Below, one piece after another: positions 52,139-63,933 of a stretch of DNA of 64,000 nucleotides (the first letter of the stretch is position 1; each line of letters begins with the position of its first letter). The notes beneath the pieces were generated by a model that had not been told where the DNA came from, made no database searches, and saw only the letters and a list, made by a program, of their open reading frames with translations. A program made the position numbers and the translations under genes. Origin of the DNA: Peterkaempfera bronchialis. GTDB lineage: Bacteria; Actinomycetota; Actinomycetes; Streptomycetales; Streptomycetaceae. The stretch covers positions 6,936,232 to 7,000,231 of the forward strand of contig NZ_CP031264.1 of NCBI RefSeq assembly GCF_003258605.2, in the 5' to 3' direction.

Positions 52139-52345
52139 TCAGCCGTCGAACAGATCGAGCAGCATCGCGCCGGACAGCACCAGCACGGTCACCGGACGCA
52201 GCGCCATGAGACCGGCCGCGACCCGGCGGGTCCGCTCGGAGCGGCTGCGGGTGAGCAGCCGGGTGGGGATCAGCGGCCGTCTCCGTCCGGGCCGTCGGCC
52301 CGGCCAGTGCCTGCTCGCTCCCGGCGAGCAGGATCGCGACCATCA
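52139..52345 (-). pseudogene. Degenerate membrane-protein fragment
   Basis: Minus-strand reading gives PLIPTRLLTRSRSERTRRVA followed by GLMALRPVTVLVLSGAMLLDLFDG and a stop at 52139-52141; an upstream bit, SLMVAILLAGSEQALAG, lies in another frame. Probably the frameshifted end of a small membrane protein. No intact gene. Confidence 0.3.
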
Positions 52346-52366
52346 ATGAGTGGCTGCGCCCACGCG

Positions 52367-52810
52367 TCAGCCGAATGTCTTCTGGAAGCTGCTGTAGCCC
52401 GCGGCGGCCACGATCGACGAACGCAGCTCCGGGCAGGACTGCTGGGAGGCGTCATCGAGGTCCGACGCCGTCCGCGGCTTCTGCTCCGGGTGCTTCTCGA
52501 CCCACCCGGCGAGGTCGACCGTCAGCGCCGCCTGCGCGCCGACCGGCGAGCCGATGCTCTTGAGCTTGGGCTCCTCCTCCGTGAGGAAGGCGCAGAACGC
52601 CTTGCCGTCGACCGGGTTGGCGTCCACGGGCGGGGCACTCTCTGCGGCCGGGGCACTCTCTGTGGCCGGGGCACTGTCTGCGGCGCTCGGCGACGCAGCG
52701 GCGGCCGATGCGCCTGCCGCGCCGGATCCCTTGTCGCCCCCGCACGCGGTCAGGAGCAGCAGCAGCGCGACCGGTGCCGCATACGTCATGGCTCTCTCAC
52801 GATGCTTCAT
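52367..52810 (-). CDS. Putative lipoprotein
   Basis: A 147-residue lipoprotein: N-terminal hydrophobic stretch APVALLLLLTACGGD with lipobox Cys near residue 20, an Ala/Ser/Pro/Glu-rich tether with repeated SAPA(A/T)ESAP units, then a helical domain of about 75 residues with a Cys pair (FCAFLTEEEP and SCPELRSS) that could form a disulphide. ATG 52810 has GGGGGAG upstream. Family not recognised. Confidence 0.75.
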   Translation of the reverse strand: MKHRERAMTYAAPVALLLLLTACGGDKGSGAAGASAAAASPSAADSAPATESAPAAESAPPVDANPVDGKAFCAFLTEEEPKLKSIGSPVGAQAALTVDLAGWVEKHPEQKPRTASDLDDASQQSCPELRSSIVAAAGYSSFQKTFG

Positions 52811-52972
52811 GTTCTCCCCCTGGTGTGCGTCCGCTCGGCGGGGCGGTCCTGAAGAGCGAATGTAGGGGCTCGGCCCTGCCCGCAAGGGATTCCGTGGAGA
52901 CCGGGTGCCCGGCTGTGACGTGGCTGTGACGTGGAGGAGCGGGCCGGCCCGGCTTCGTCGTGTCCGGATCTC

Positions 52973-53028
52973 TTGACACCTCCGCCACCCATCCCCAGGA
53001 TATGAACCAACGGTTCGCTAAATGAACC
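52973..53028 (+). promoter_or_regulatory. Promoter and operator of the pyrimidine-type/F420 cluster
   Basis: TTGACA (52973-52978), 18-base spacer, AGGATA (52997-53002). Directly after it: GAACC-AAC-GGTTC (53004-53016) and another GAACC at 53024-53028. The sequence TGAACCAACGGTTCG matches TGAACCATCAGTTCA at 62837-62851, in the same position relative to the -10 element. Confidence 0.6.
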
Positions 53029-53057
53029 GCTGGGTCGACCAACCTCAGGGGAGAGCT

Positions 53058-53615
53058 GTGAGCATTCGCATCCGCAAGATCATCAAGCATGTCGACGAGA
53101 CACGGCTGGAGAACGGCCGCGCGGTGGACCCGGTCCACCGGGTCGCCTTCGTCGGGGCGGTGATCGAGAACCCCTACCCCAGCGGCTACGTCCAGGACCT
53201 GGTCACCCTCGCCGACGAGCTGGGCGAGGAGATCGGCCGGCTGGTCGGCCCCCCGTGCGTGGAGCTGCTGGGCGGCGAGGTGGAGGCGTTCGGCAAGGCC
53301 GCGCTGGTCGGCATCGACGGGGAGGTCGAGCACGGGTCCGCGCTCATCCACAACCTGCGCTTCGGCAATGTCTTCCGCAACGCGGCCGGCGGTACCGAGC
53401 TGCTGCCCGCCGCCGAGAAGGTCGGCCTGCCGGGCAGCCCCATCGACATCCCGCTCAAGCACAAGCTCGACGCCAAGACCCGCTCCCACCACCAGACGGT
53501 GACGCTCCAGGTCGCCGACGTGCCCCGGCCCCGGGAGATCCTCGTCATCTGCGCCGCCGCCAACGCCGGCCGGCCGCTGGCCCGCCTCGCGACCTTCGGC
53601 GCCGAGACCAAGTAG
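53058..53615 (+). CDS. Amino acid synthesis (PF06684, AA_synth) family protein
   Basis: A 185-residue protein of the poorly characterised AA_synth/DUF1185 family, recognisable by the conserved AFVGAVIENPYPSGYVQDL, GEEIGRLVG, YGKAALVGIDGEVEHGSALIHNLRFGNVFRN-like run (here EAFGKAALVG), and SHHQTVTLQVADVPRPREILVICAAA. Biochemical function is unknown. GTG 53058 has AGGGGAGAG upstream. First gene of the catabolic cluster, 76 bp before the aminotransferase. Confidence 0.85.
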   Translation: MSIRIRKIIKHVDETRLENGRAVDPVHRVAFVGAVIENPYPSGYVQDLVTLADELGEEIGRLVGPPCVELLGGEVEAFGKAALVGIDGEVEHGSALIHNLRFGNVFRNAAGGTELLPAAEKVGLPGSPIDIPLKHKLDAKTRSHHQTVTLQVADVPRPREILVICAAANAGRPLARLATFGAETK

Positions 53616-53691
53616 GCGCCCCGGGTCGGCGACCGCCACCGGCCGCCGGCCACCGAGGCCCAAGACGACGCACCACAGGGAGGGCAGTCCA

Positions 53692-55047
53692 TTGACCGTC
53701 ACCGACAGCGATACCTGGACCGGCCAGCGGGTCAAGGAGGCCGACCGGGAGTATGTGATCCACTCCTGGTCCGTGCAGGGAGCACTCGACCCGATCCCGG
53801 TCGCCGGAGGCGCCGGGTCGTGGTTCTGGGACTACGAGGGCCGCAAGTACCTCGACTTCCAGTCCCAGCTGGTCAACCTCAACCTCGGCCACCAGCACCC
53901 CCGCCTGGTCGAGGCCATCCGCCAGCAGGCCGAGCAGCTCTGCTACATCGGCCCCGGCTTCGCCGAGCGCTCCCGCGCCGAACTGGCCGAGATGCTGGCG
54001 GAGCTGACCCCGGGCGACCTGAAGATGACCTTCTTCACCACCGGCGGCGCCGCCGCCAACGAGAACGCGATCCGGCTGGCCCGCCATGTGACCGGCCGCC
54101 AGAAGGTCATCGCCCGCTACCGCTCCTACCACGGCGCCACCAACGGGGCGATCTCGCTGACCGGCGACCCGCGCCGCTGGTCCGCCGAGCCCGGCATGCC
54201 GGGCGTGGTGCGCATGCTGGACCCGTACACCTACCGCTGCCCGGCCGGGCACCCCGACCCGTGCCCGGTCTGCACCGGTGGCCCCCACCTGGAGGAGATC
54301 CTCCAGTACGAGAACCCCAACACCGTCGCCGCCGTGATCGTCGAGCCGGTCACCGGCACCAACGGCCTGATCTACCCGCCGGACGGCTATCTGCGCTCGC
54401 TGCGCGAGGTCTGCGACCGCTACGGCATCATGCTGATCTTCGACGAGGTGATGGCGGGCTTCGGCCGCACCGGCACCTGGTTCGCCTGCGACCACTGGGA
54501 CGTGGTGCCGGACATCGTCACCACCGCCAAGGGCCTGAACTCCGGCTATGTCCCGCTGGGCGCGATGACCGTCTCGTCGCGGATCTCCGACTGGCTCAAG
54601 GACAACATGTTCTGGGGCGGCCTGACCTACGCCGGCCACCCGCTGGCCTGCGCCTCCGGAGTCGCCTCGCTGAAGATCATGCAGGACGAGCATGTGGTGG
54701 AGAACGCCAAGGCGATGGGCGAGCGGCTGGGCGCCGGGCTGGCCCGGCTGGCCGAGCACCACCCGAGCATCGGCGAGATCCGCGGCCGCGGCCTCTTCTA
54801 CGGGGTCGAACTGGTCAAGGACCGGGAGAGCCGCGAACCGCTGGTCCCGTTCAACGCCAAGGGCCCCGCAGCGGCGCCCGTGGGGCGGCTGCTCAAGACG
54901 GCGATGGAGCGCGGGCTCTACCTCACCGCGAACTTCAACGTCCTGCGGCTGACACCGCCGCTCGTCATCCAGGACTCCGAGATCGACCTCGCACTCGACG
55001 TTCTGGACGACGTGCTGAAGCTGGCCGACGAGCAGTACGTAGGGTGA
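53692..55047 (+). CDS. Class III aminotransferase
   Basis: A 451-residue PLP-dependent omega-aminotransferase: FFTTGGAAANENAIRLAR, YRSYHGATNGAISLTGDPRRW, catalytic-region LIFDEVMAGFGRTGTWFA and PLP lysine in TTAKGLNSGYVPLGA. A CPAGHPDPCPVC insert with four Cys in the small loop (residues 184-195) is an uncommon feature that might bind metal. Candidate substrate is beta-alanine or a similar omega-amino acid, the end product of the reductive pyrimidine route. TTG start 53692 with GGAGGG upstream. Confidence 0.93.
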   Translation: MTVTDSDTWTGQRVKEADREYVIHSWSVQGALDPIPVAGGAGSWFWDYEGRKYLDFQSQLVNLNLGHQHPRLVEAIRQQAEQLCYIGPGFAERSRAELAEMLAELTPGDLKMTFFTTGGAAANENAIRLARHVTGRQKVIARYRSYHGATNGAISLTGDPRRWSAEPGMPGVVRMLDPYTYRCPAGHPDPCPVCTGGPHLEEILQYENPNTVAAVIVEPVTGTNGLIYPPDGYLRSLREVCDRYGIMLIFDEVMAGFGRTGTWFACDHWDVVPDIVTTAKGLNSGYVPLGAMTVSSRISDWLKDNMFWGGLTYAGHPLACASGVASLKIMQDEHVVENAKAMGERLGAGLARLAEHHPSIGEIRGRGLFYGVELVKDRESREPLVPFNAKGPAAAPVGRLLKTAMERGLYLTANFNVLRLTPPLVIQDSEIDLALDVLDDVLKLADEQYVG

Positions 55048-55078
55048 GCGCGACAGGCCACCTGAAGGGGTACCCACG

Positions 55079-56497
55079 ATGTCATCGACACTGATCAGAG
55101 GCGGTACGGTCGTCAACGCCGAGGGGGCGGTCCGGGCCGATGTGCTGGTACGGGACGGCGTGGTCGCCGCCCTGGGCACCGACCCCTCCTGGACCGCCGA
55201 CCGGGTGCTGGACGCCACCGGGATGCTGGTGATCCCGGGCGGCATCGACGCGCACACCCACCTCGAATACCCGATCGACGGATTCACCACCCGCACCGCC
55301 GACGACTTCCACAGCGGCACGGTCGCCGCGGCCCACGGCGGTACGACCACCGTCCTGGACTTCGTCAAGAAGGAGCCGGACCGCACCCTGCGCGACACCT
55401 ACCTGGCCCGGCGCGACACGGCGGCGGCCAAGGCGGTGATCGACTTCGGGCTGCACGCCATCGTGCCGCCGCGCGCCCAGCAGCCCGATGTGCTGGACGA
55501 CCTGCGACGGCTCGCCAAGGAGGGCGCCACCAGCTGGAAGTTCTTCATGGCCTACCCCGGCACCCAGATGGTGGACGACGGCGAACTGCTCGAAGGCTTC
55601 GAACTGGCCCTGGAGAACGGCGTACTGCCGATGGTGCACGCCGAGAACGGGCACATGATCGACCGGGAGACCCGGCTGCTGCTGGAGTCGGGCCGCACCG
55701 CCGAGCCGTTCCATGCCGTCGCCCACGGCCATGACTCCGAGGCGGAGGCGGTGCACCGCGCCGTCGTCCTCGCCGAATCGGTCGGGACCCCGCTGTATGT
55801 CGTCCATGTCTCCAGCGCCGAGGCGGCGGCCGAGATCAGCCGCGCCCGCGCCCAGGGCCACCGGGTCTGGGGCGAGACCTGCCCGCAGTACCTGGCCGTC
55901 GCCTTCGAGGACTACCAGGGGCTCGGCGAGCGCGCCGCCGCCTACCTGTGCTCGCCGCCCATCCGGGAGCGCGCCAACCAGCAGGGGCTGTGGACCTTCC
56001 TGGCCACCGGCGCACTCTCCACGGTCGCCACGGACCACGCGGGCTTCTGCCTGCACCAGCCCGACGACCTGCCCCCGCAGAAGCTGCGCAGCCCCGGCTA
56101 CTTCCCCAAGGTCCCCAACGGCGTGCCCGGCATCGAGGACCGGCTGATGGTGCTCTGGGAGACCGGCGTGGCCGCCGGCCGGATCGACCCCTGCCGGTTC
56201 GTCGACCTGGTCGCCACCCGCCCGGCGAAGCTCTTCGGCCTCTTCCCCCGCAAGGGCGCGGTCGTGGTGGGCGCCGACGCCGACCTGGTGGTCTGGGACC
56301 CGGCGGCCGACCACGTGATCACGGCGGCGGGCAGCCATATGCGCACCGACTACAACCTCTACGAGGGCCTTCGGGTGACCGGCAAGCCGGTCCACGTCCT
56401 CTCCCGAGGAGACCACCTGGTCGACGCCGAAGGAACCTTCACCGGCACGGCCGGCCGTGGGGCCTTCCTCAGCCGCGGCAAGCCGCACCTCTTCTGA
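55079..56497 (+). CDS. Dihydropyrimidinase/hydantoinase
   Basis: A 472-residue cyclic amidohydrolase. Metal motif GGIDAHTHLEYP, carboxylated lysine in ATSWKFFMAYPG, metal His in VHAENGH and VVHVSSAEAA, and Asp in VATDHAGF. It opens dihydrouracil, dihydrothymine or hydantoins to N-carbamoyl amino acids. In this cluster the product would be hydrolysed by the nitrilase-family enzyme encoded at 58251. ATG 55079; 28 bp before the LLM gene. Confidence 0.92.
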   Translation: MSSTLIRGGTVVNAEGAVRADVLVRDGVVAALGTDPSWTADRVLDATGMLVIPGGIDAHTHLEYPIDGFTTRTADDFHSGTVAAAHGGTTTVLDFVKKEPDRTLRDTYLARRDTAAAKAVIDFGLHAIVPPRAQQPDVLDDLRRLAKEGATSWKFFMAYPGTQMVDDGELLEGFELALENGVLPMVHAENGHMIDRETRLLLESGRTAEPFHAVAHGHDSEAEAVHRAVVLAESVGTPLYVVHVSSAEAAAEISRARAQGHRVWGETCPQYLAVAFEDYQGLGERAAAYLCSPPIRERANQQGLWTFLATGALSTVATDHAGFCLHQPDDLPPQKLRSPGYFPKVPNGVPGIEDRLMVLWETGVAAGRIDPCRFVDLVATRPAKLFGLFPRKGAVVVGADADLVVWDPAADHVITAAGSHMRTDYNLYEGLRVTGKPVHVLSRGDHLVDAEGTFTGTAGRGAFLSRGKPHLF

Positions 56498-56525
56498 GAC
56501 AAGCACAGAACGGAGCAGTGGCCCA

Positions 56526-57533
56526 ATGAAGATCCCCCTGGGCATCCACGTCGGCGAACGGCTGAGCCTGGAGCAGACCTACTGGCAGGCCGAACTCGCC
56601 GACACCAACGGCTTCGAATCCGTCTGGGTCGCCGAAGGACGCCTGGCCCGCGACGGCATCGTCCCCGCCGCGATCATCGCCAGCCGGACCAGGAACGTGA
56701 AGATCGGCACCGGCGTCGTCAACAACAAGAGCCGCAACGCCGCCCTGATGGCGGTGACGTTCAAGACCCTGGACGAGGTCGCCCCCGGCCGGGCCATCCT
56801 CGGCATCGGCGCCTGGTGGGAGCCGCTGGCCACCAAGGTCGGCGAGCCGCTGCGCAAGCCGGTCGCCTCGATGCGCGAGTACATCACCGTCCTCCAGCGC
56901 TTCTTCAGCAATGAGGTCGTCACCTTCGACGGCGAGTTCGTCACCATGGACGACGTCCGGTTCGACAGCATGTACCGGGAGAACAAGCCGGTCGACATCC
57001 CCATCTACATCGGCGCCGTCGGCCCCCGGATGCTGGAGCTGGCCGGTGAGATCAGCGACGGCGTGCACATGGACTTCCTGCTGCCGCCCTCGTACCTGAC
57101 CGGCGCCCGCGAGGCCATCGACCGGGGCGTCGCCAAGCGGACCGACGGCAGGACCGGCATCGACCTCACCCAGATCGTCGCGTGCAGCGTCAACGACGAC
57201 GACCCGCAGGAGGCCATCGACGCCTGCAAGGCGTTCCTCACCCTCTACCTCGCCCAGCAGCCGCACATCGCCGAGCACTGCGGCGTCGAGCGCGAGCTGG
57301 TCGACCGCATCCAGGAGGTGGCGGGCTGGCCGGCCACCCCCAGCGACATCAAGCGGGCCATGCCGCTCGTCCCCAACCACCTGGTCCAGAACGTCACCGC
57401 CTGCGGCTCCACCGACGACGCCTTCAACAAGCTGCTCTCCTACCACGAGGCCGGAGTGCGCTGCCCGATCATCTCCACCCTCGGCGAGAAGGAGCAGACC
57501 CTCACCCGCCTCGCCCAGGCCGCGAAGGGCTGA
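56526..57533 (+). CDS. LLM-class F420-dependent oxidoreductase
   Basis: A 335-residue luciferase-like (bacterial luciferase/MER fold) protein: HVGERLSLEQTYWQAELADTNGFESVWVAEG, IGTGVVNNKSRNAALMAVTFKTLDEVAPGRAILGIGAWWEPLATKVG and IPIYIGAVGPRMLELAGEISDGVH. This class uses F420 or FMN. A NADPH-F420 oxidoreductase gene follows after 4 bp, supporting F420H2. It may reduce the pyrimidine ring or a related heterocycle, in place of dihydropyrimidine dehydrogenase; alternatively oxidise as RutA does. Reaction is inferred. Confidence 0.9.
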   Translation: MKIPLGIHVGERLSLEQTYWQAELADTNGFESVWVAEGRLARDGIVPAAIIASRTRNVKIGTGVVNNKSRNAALMAVTFKTLDEVAPGRAILGIGAWWEPLATKVGEPLRKPVASMREYITVLQRFFSNEVVTFDGEFVTMDDVRFDSMYRENKPVDIPIYIGAVGPRMLELAGEISDGVHMDFLLPPSYLTGAREAIDRGVAKRTDGRTGIDLTQIVACSVNDDDPQEAIDACKAFLTLYLAQQPHIAEHCGVERELVDRIQEVAGWPATPSDIKRAMPLVPNHLVQNVTACGSTDDAFNKLLSYHEAGVRCPIISTLGEKEQTLTRLAQAAKG

Positions 57534-57537
57534 CGCC

Positions 57538-58254
57538 ATGGCCACCCCCGACAGCCCTCCCCGAACCCCGGTCGCCGTCGTCGGCGGCACCGGGCCGCAG
57601 GGCAAGGGAATCGCCTACCGCCTCGCCCGGGCCGGCCACCCCGTGATCCTCGGCTCCCGCGACGCCGGACGGGCGGCGGCCGCCGCCGCCGAGCTGTGCG
57701 CGCTGCCCGGCGTCACCGCACCGGTCAGCGGCGCGGCCAACGAGGACGCGGCCCGCGCCGCCGGGACCGTCCTGCTCGCCGTCCCCTACCAGGGCCACGC
57801 CGAGCTGATCGGCTCCCTCGCCGCCGCACTGGACGGCAAGCTGCTGATCTCCTGCGTCAACCCGCTCGGCTTCGACCGCCACGGCCCCTACGGGCTCGCG
57901 GTCGAGGCGGGCAGCGCCGCCGAGGAGGCCGCAGCCCTCGTGCCCACCGCCTCGGTCGTCGGCGCCTTCCACCACCTGGCGGCGCCGCTGCTGCTCGACC
58001 CGGAAGCGGACCTCAGCCATGAGGACGTCCTGGTCTGCGGCGACGACACCGAGGCCAAGGCACGGGTGGCAGCGCTGGCCGCCGAGGTGACCGGCGGCCG
58101 GGCACTGGACGCCGGACGGCTGCGCCTGGCCCGCCAGCTCGAACCCCTCACCGCCGTCCTGATCTCCGTGAACAAGCGCTACCGGACGAGGTCGGGCATC
58201 TCCCTGACCGGCCTGCCCGTCCCGACCGCCGCCCCGAAGGAGGCAGTCGCATGA
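57538..58254 (+). CDS. npdG: NADPH-dependent F420 reductase
   Basis: A 238-residue Rossmann-fold protein: VAVVGGTGPQGKGIAYRLARAGHPVILGSRD binds NADPH; VLLAVPYQGHAELIGSLAAALDGKLLISCVNPLGFD, VGAFHHLAAPLLLDPEADL and VLVCGDDTEAKARVAALAAEVTGGRALDAGRLRLARQLE are typical of F420:NADP oxidoreductases. It reduces F420 to F420H2 with NADPH for the LLM enzyme. ATG 57538, 4 bp after the LLM stop; its stop overlaps the nitrilase start by 4 bases. Confidence 0.92.
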   Translation: MATPDSPPRTPVAVVGGTGPQGKGIAYRLARAGHPVILGSRDAGRAAAAAAELCALPGVTAPVSGAANEDAARAAGTVLLAVPYQGHAELIGSLAAALDGKLLISCVNPLGFDRHGPYGLAVEAGSAAEEAAALVPTASVVGAFHHLAAPLLLDPEADLSHEDVLVCGDDTEAKARVAALAAEVTGGRALDAGRLRLARQLEPLTAVLISVNKRYRTRSGISLTGLPVPTAAPKEAVA

Positions 58255-59084
58255 AACTCGCCGCAGTCCAGCTGCACGCCACCGACGACCGCACCGAGAC
58301 CGTCGCCCGGGCGGCCGACCTGGTGGACGCCGCCGCCGACCAGGGCGCCGGGATCGTGCTGCTGCCCGAGCTGTTCGCCGTCCCCTTCGTCCAGCCCGAC
58401 CCCGACCCGGAGTACTTCCGGCTCGCGGAGCCCCTGGACGGCCCGTCGAACACCATGGCCGCCGAACGCTCCCGCCGCGCCGGGATCACCGTGGTCTCCT
58501 CGGTCTTCGAGGCCGGCGACACCCCGGGCGTGTACTACAACACCGCCTGCACCTATGTGCGCGGCGAGCTGAAGTCCGTCTACCGCAAGTCGCACCTGCC
58601 GTTCTCCAACGGCTTCCCCGAGAAGTACTACTTCCGGCCCGGCGGCACCGAGCCGGAGGTGGTCGACACCGGCGAGACCGGCGTCGGCACCATCATCTGC
58701 TACGAACGGCACTTCCCCGAGCTGAGCCGGATCGTGGCGCTGCGCGGCGGCTCCGTGCTCTGCGTCCCCGTGGCGTCGGCCTCCGCCCCCATGCGCGAGG
58801 TCTTCCAGCTGGAGCTGCGCGCCCACGCCGTGTTCAACGGACTCTTTGTGATCTGCGCCAACCGGGTCGGCACCGAGGGCGTCAAGGAGTACTTCGGGCT
58901 GAGCGCCGTCTACGGCCCCGACGGCGACATCCTCGCCCAGGCCGCCGACGACCGCGACGACGTGGCCGTGGCCGAGGTCGACCCGGAGCGGGTGGCCGCC
59001 ACCCGCCGCAGCCGGCCGTTCCTGCGCGACCGCCGCCCCGAGCTGTACGAGCGGCTGACCCGGATGGGACCGGCCTCCTCATGA
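58251..59084 (+). CDS. Nitrilase-family amidohydrolase (beta-ureidopropionase-like)
   Basis: A 277-residue CN hydrolase with the Glu-Lys-Cys triad in [18 protein letters not shown] and [30 protein letters not shown] and [17 protein letters not shown] are typical of N-carbamoyl-amino acid hydrolases. In this operon it most likely converts N-carbamoyl-beta-alanine (or N-carbamoyl-beta-aminoisobutyrate) to beta-amino acid, CO2 and ammonia. Overlaps both neighbours by 4 bases (npdG and cofC), so it is translationally coupled. Confidence 0.9.
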   Translation: MKLAAVQLHATDDRTETVARAADLVDAAADQGAGIVLLPELFAVPFVQPDPDPEYFRLAEPLDGPSNTMAAERSRRAGITVVSSVFEAGDTPGVYYNTACTYVRGELKSVYRKSHLPFSNGFPEKYYFRPGGTEPEVVDTGETGVGTIICYERHFPELSRIVALRGGSVLCVPVASASAPMREVFQLELRAHAVFNGLFVICANRVGTEGVKEYFGLSAVYGPDGDILAQAADDRDDVAVAEVDPERVAATRRSRPFLRDRRPELYERLTRMGPASS

Positions 59085-59799
59085 CCGGCCGCCTCCCCGC
59101 CGACGCCGTGACGGCCGGCCGCGACCCGGCCGTCACGGCGTGGACCGCCCTGGTACCGGCCAAGCCGTTCGCGCTGGCCAAGAGCCGCTGCGCGGACCTC
59201 ACCCCGGCCGCCCGGCGGACCCTGGCCAGGGCGATGCTCACCGATGTGGTCACCCGCCTGGGTGCGGTCCCCTCGGTGCACGCGGTCGTCGTGGTCGGCG
59301 GCGGCCCCGAGGTGACGGGCACGGCCCTCGCCTCGGGCGCCGCCGCCTTCACCACGACCCACGGCCCCGGCCTCAACGCCGAGACCGCCGACGCCCTGGC
59401 GGCGCTGGACGGCCCGGCCCGCAGGTTCGCCGTGGTCATGGGCGACCTTCCGGGCGCGGCCCCCGCCGACTTCGCCGCCGCGCTCGCGGCGGCCGGGCGG
59501 CACGGCGGCCCGGCCCTGGTCGCGGACGCCGAGGGCACCGGGACGACCCTGCTGGCCCTGCCCGGGCCGCAGGAGTTCCGGCCCTTCCTCGGCCCGGGGT
59601 CGCGCGGGCGGTTCCTCGCTGCGGGGTACCGGGAGCTGGACGTCCCCGCCGCCTCCCCGCTGCGCCGCGACATCGACACCGTGGAGCAGCTGCTCGCGCT
59701 GCCGGCGGCCACGCTCGGCCCCGCCACCCGCGCCTGGCTCGCCGCCCGGGAGCCGGCCCGCCCGGCGGGCCGGACCCGGATACCGGAGGTCGCGGCACT

Positions 59800-59803
<4 letters not shown>
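59081..59803 (+). CDS. cofC: 2-phospho-L-lactate guanylyltransferase
   Basis: A 240-residue CofC/FbiD-type nucleotidyltransferase: [33 protein letters not shown] with the P-loop-like lysines, [26 protein letters not shown] and [37 protein letters not shown]. It activates 2-phospho-L-lactate or phosphoenolpyruvate with GTP for F420 assembly. Overlaps the nitrilase gene and the fbiC start. A copy inside a catabolic operon is unusual. Confidence 0.93.
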
Positions 59804-62493
<2,690 letters not shown>

Positions 62494-62808
62494 AGGGCGC
62501 CGGAGGACGGCCCCCCCGCTGTTCTCCGGCGCTCCTCCGCCCTTCCGGCCGTTCCGGTCGGGCCCCCGGCCGGTCGGTAGGGAAAGGCGGGGAAAACCGC
62601 CGGTACGCAAATCCCGCCGCGCGGTCCCTTTCCGCCGGGTGCCGCCTCTTCGCGGAATCCGCCCGGCCCGCCCCCCGGTTCCGCTCCGTAACCCCGCGAC
62701 GCGCTTTGCGCTGTGCCCGGCGGCCTTTATCCGAATGAGCCCCGGGCGCTTTGCGGATACGTATGGGCAACGGCTGCACAACGTAGCCGAGAAAGTTCTC
62801 CCGACCCG
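62494..62808. other. Intergenic region before the ABC importer genes
   Basis: No supported gene. The stretch contains GC-rich tracts and short purine blocks (GGGAAAGGCGGGGAAAACCGCC near 62580, an 18-base inverted-type run). It ends in the promoter at 62809. Confidence 0.4.
62497..62532. terminator. Possible terminator after fbiC
   Basis: GCGCCGGAG / CTCCGGCGC, 9-bp arms with an 18-base loop, just after the fbiC stop. The large loop weakens the call. Confidence 0.4.
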
Positions 62809-62851
62809 TTGACGGGGTCTTGGCCGCCCTCTAGCGTGAACCATCAGTTCA
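62809..62851 (+). promoter_or_regulatory. Promoter and operator of the ABC importer
   Basis: TTGACG (62809-62814), 17-base spacer, TAGCGT (62832-62837), then the perfect inverted repeat TGAAC-CATCA-GTTCA (62837-62851) overlapping the end of the -10 element. The palindrome matches the one at 53003-53017, so the importer and the catabolic operon probably share a regulator. Confidence 0.7.
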
Positions 62852-62935
62852 CTGAGTGATCCGATAGTCGGGTTGGCCGGCAAGAGCCGCCGCCCCCCGG
62901 ACGACGCTTCCGAAGGATTCGGAGAGTGCCTGAGC

Positions 62936-63883
62936 ATGACAGCGACGAAGATCCCTGCATCGCCACCCTCGACGGCCGGCCGGGGCCCGCTCGCTGAGCC
63001 CGCCGCGCCCACCACCACCGACCGGCGGCGCCGCGCGCTCGGCGCACGAGCGGTCAACCTGCTCGGAGCGCTGCTGGTGGTGGCCCTGTTCGCCGCTCTC
63101 TGGGAGGGCTACAAGGCCGCAGGCCGCGCCCTTGGCGACCGCATCGCGGGCTGGAGCCTGCCGGTCGCCACCGACGACCTGTCCATGCCGCACCTCTGGA
63201 CGGTGCTGCGCTCCCTCGCCGAGCCGGCCCGGCAGGGCGACCCCACCTCGCTGGCCGGCTACCTGCTCGGGGAGACGGCGGTGACCCTGCGGGAGGCGCT
63301 GTACGGCCTGGTCGCCGGCTCGCTGCTCGGCCTCGCGCTGGCGGTGCTCTTCCTGCACGCCGCGCCGGTCAGCAGGGGCCTGATGCCCTGGCTGGTGGCC
63401 TCCCAGACCGTCCCGCTGGTCGCCATCGCGCCCATGATCGTGATCTGGGGCGGCAAGGCCGGCGCCCCGCCGTGGGTCGCCGTCACCGGGATCGCCGCCT
63501 ATCTGGCGTTCTTCCCGGTGACCATCAACGCCCTGCGCGGCCTGAAGTCGCCGCCCAAGGTCCAGTTGGAGTTCATGCGCAGCGTGGGCGCGGGCCGCCG
63601 TCAGGTCCTGTTCTGGCTGCGGGTGCCCGCCGCGCTGCCCTTCGTCTTCGCCGGGCTGCGGCTCGCCGCCACCGCCAGTGTCGTCGGCGCCATCGTCGGC
63701 GAGCTGTCGGCCGGCACCGGACGCGGCATCGGCCGGGTGATCCTCTCGTCCGCCTACTACTACTCCAACGGCCCGGAGAAGCTGTACGCCGCGGTGCTGG
63801 TCGCCGCCCTGGCCGGGATCGTCTTCGTCCAGCTGCTGGCCCTCGCGGAGCGGTTCGCCCTCCGCCACCGGGCCGCTCGCTGA
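62936..63883 (+). CDS. ABC transporter permease (SsuC/TauC/ThiX type)
   Basis: A 315-residue permease with a disordered N-terminus of about 35 residues and six hydrophobic segments. TVPLVAIAPMIVIWGGKAG, AAYLAFFPVTINALRGL and EFMRSVGAGRRQVLFWLRVPAALPFVFAGLRLAATASVVGAIVGELS (the EAA loop) identify the nitrate/sulfonate/pyrimidine-precursor uptake class. ATG 62936 has GGAGAG about 10 bases upstream. Together with the ATPase gene that begins at 63934 it makes an importer, probably for the heterocycle degraded by the cluster. Confidence 0.92.
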   Translation: MTATKIPASPPSTAGRGPLAEPAAPTTTDRRRRALGARAVNLLGALLVVALFAALWEGYKAAGRALGDRIAGWSLPVATDDLSMPHLWTVLRSLAEPARQGDPTSLAGYLLGETAVTLREALYGLVAGSLLGLALAVLFLHAAPVSRGLMPWLVASQTVPLVAIAPMIVIWGGKAGAPPWVAVTGIAAYLAFFPVTINALRGLKSPPKVQLEFMRSVGAGRRQVLFWLRVPAALPFVFAGLRLAATASVVGAIVGELSAGTGRGIGRVILSSAYYYSNGPEKLYAAVLVAALAGIVFVQLLALAERFALRHRAAR

Positions 63884-63933
63884 CCCGCCGTCCGACCCCA
63901 CCCCCTCGACCCTCGAACCACCGGGAGCCACTG

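Noticed and set aside
52811-52972. A coding region between lipoprotein and the catabolic cluster
   Set aside because: The sequence looks like divergent promoter DNA; no frame has convincing composition.
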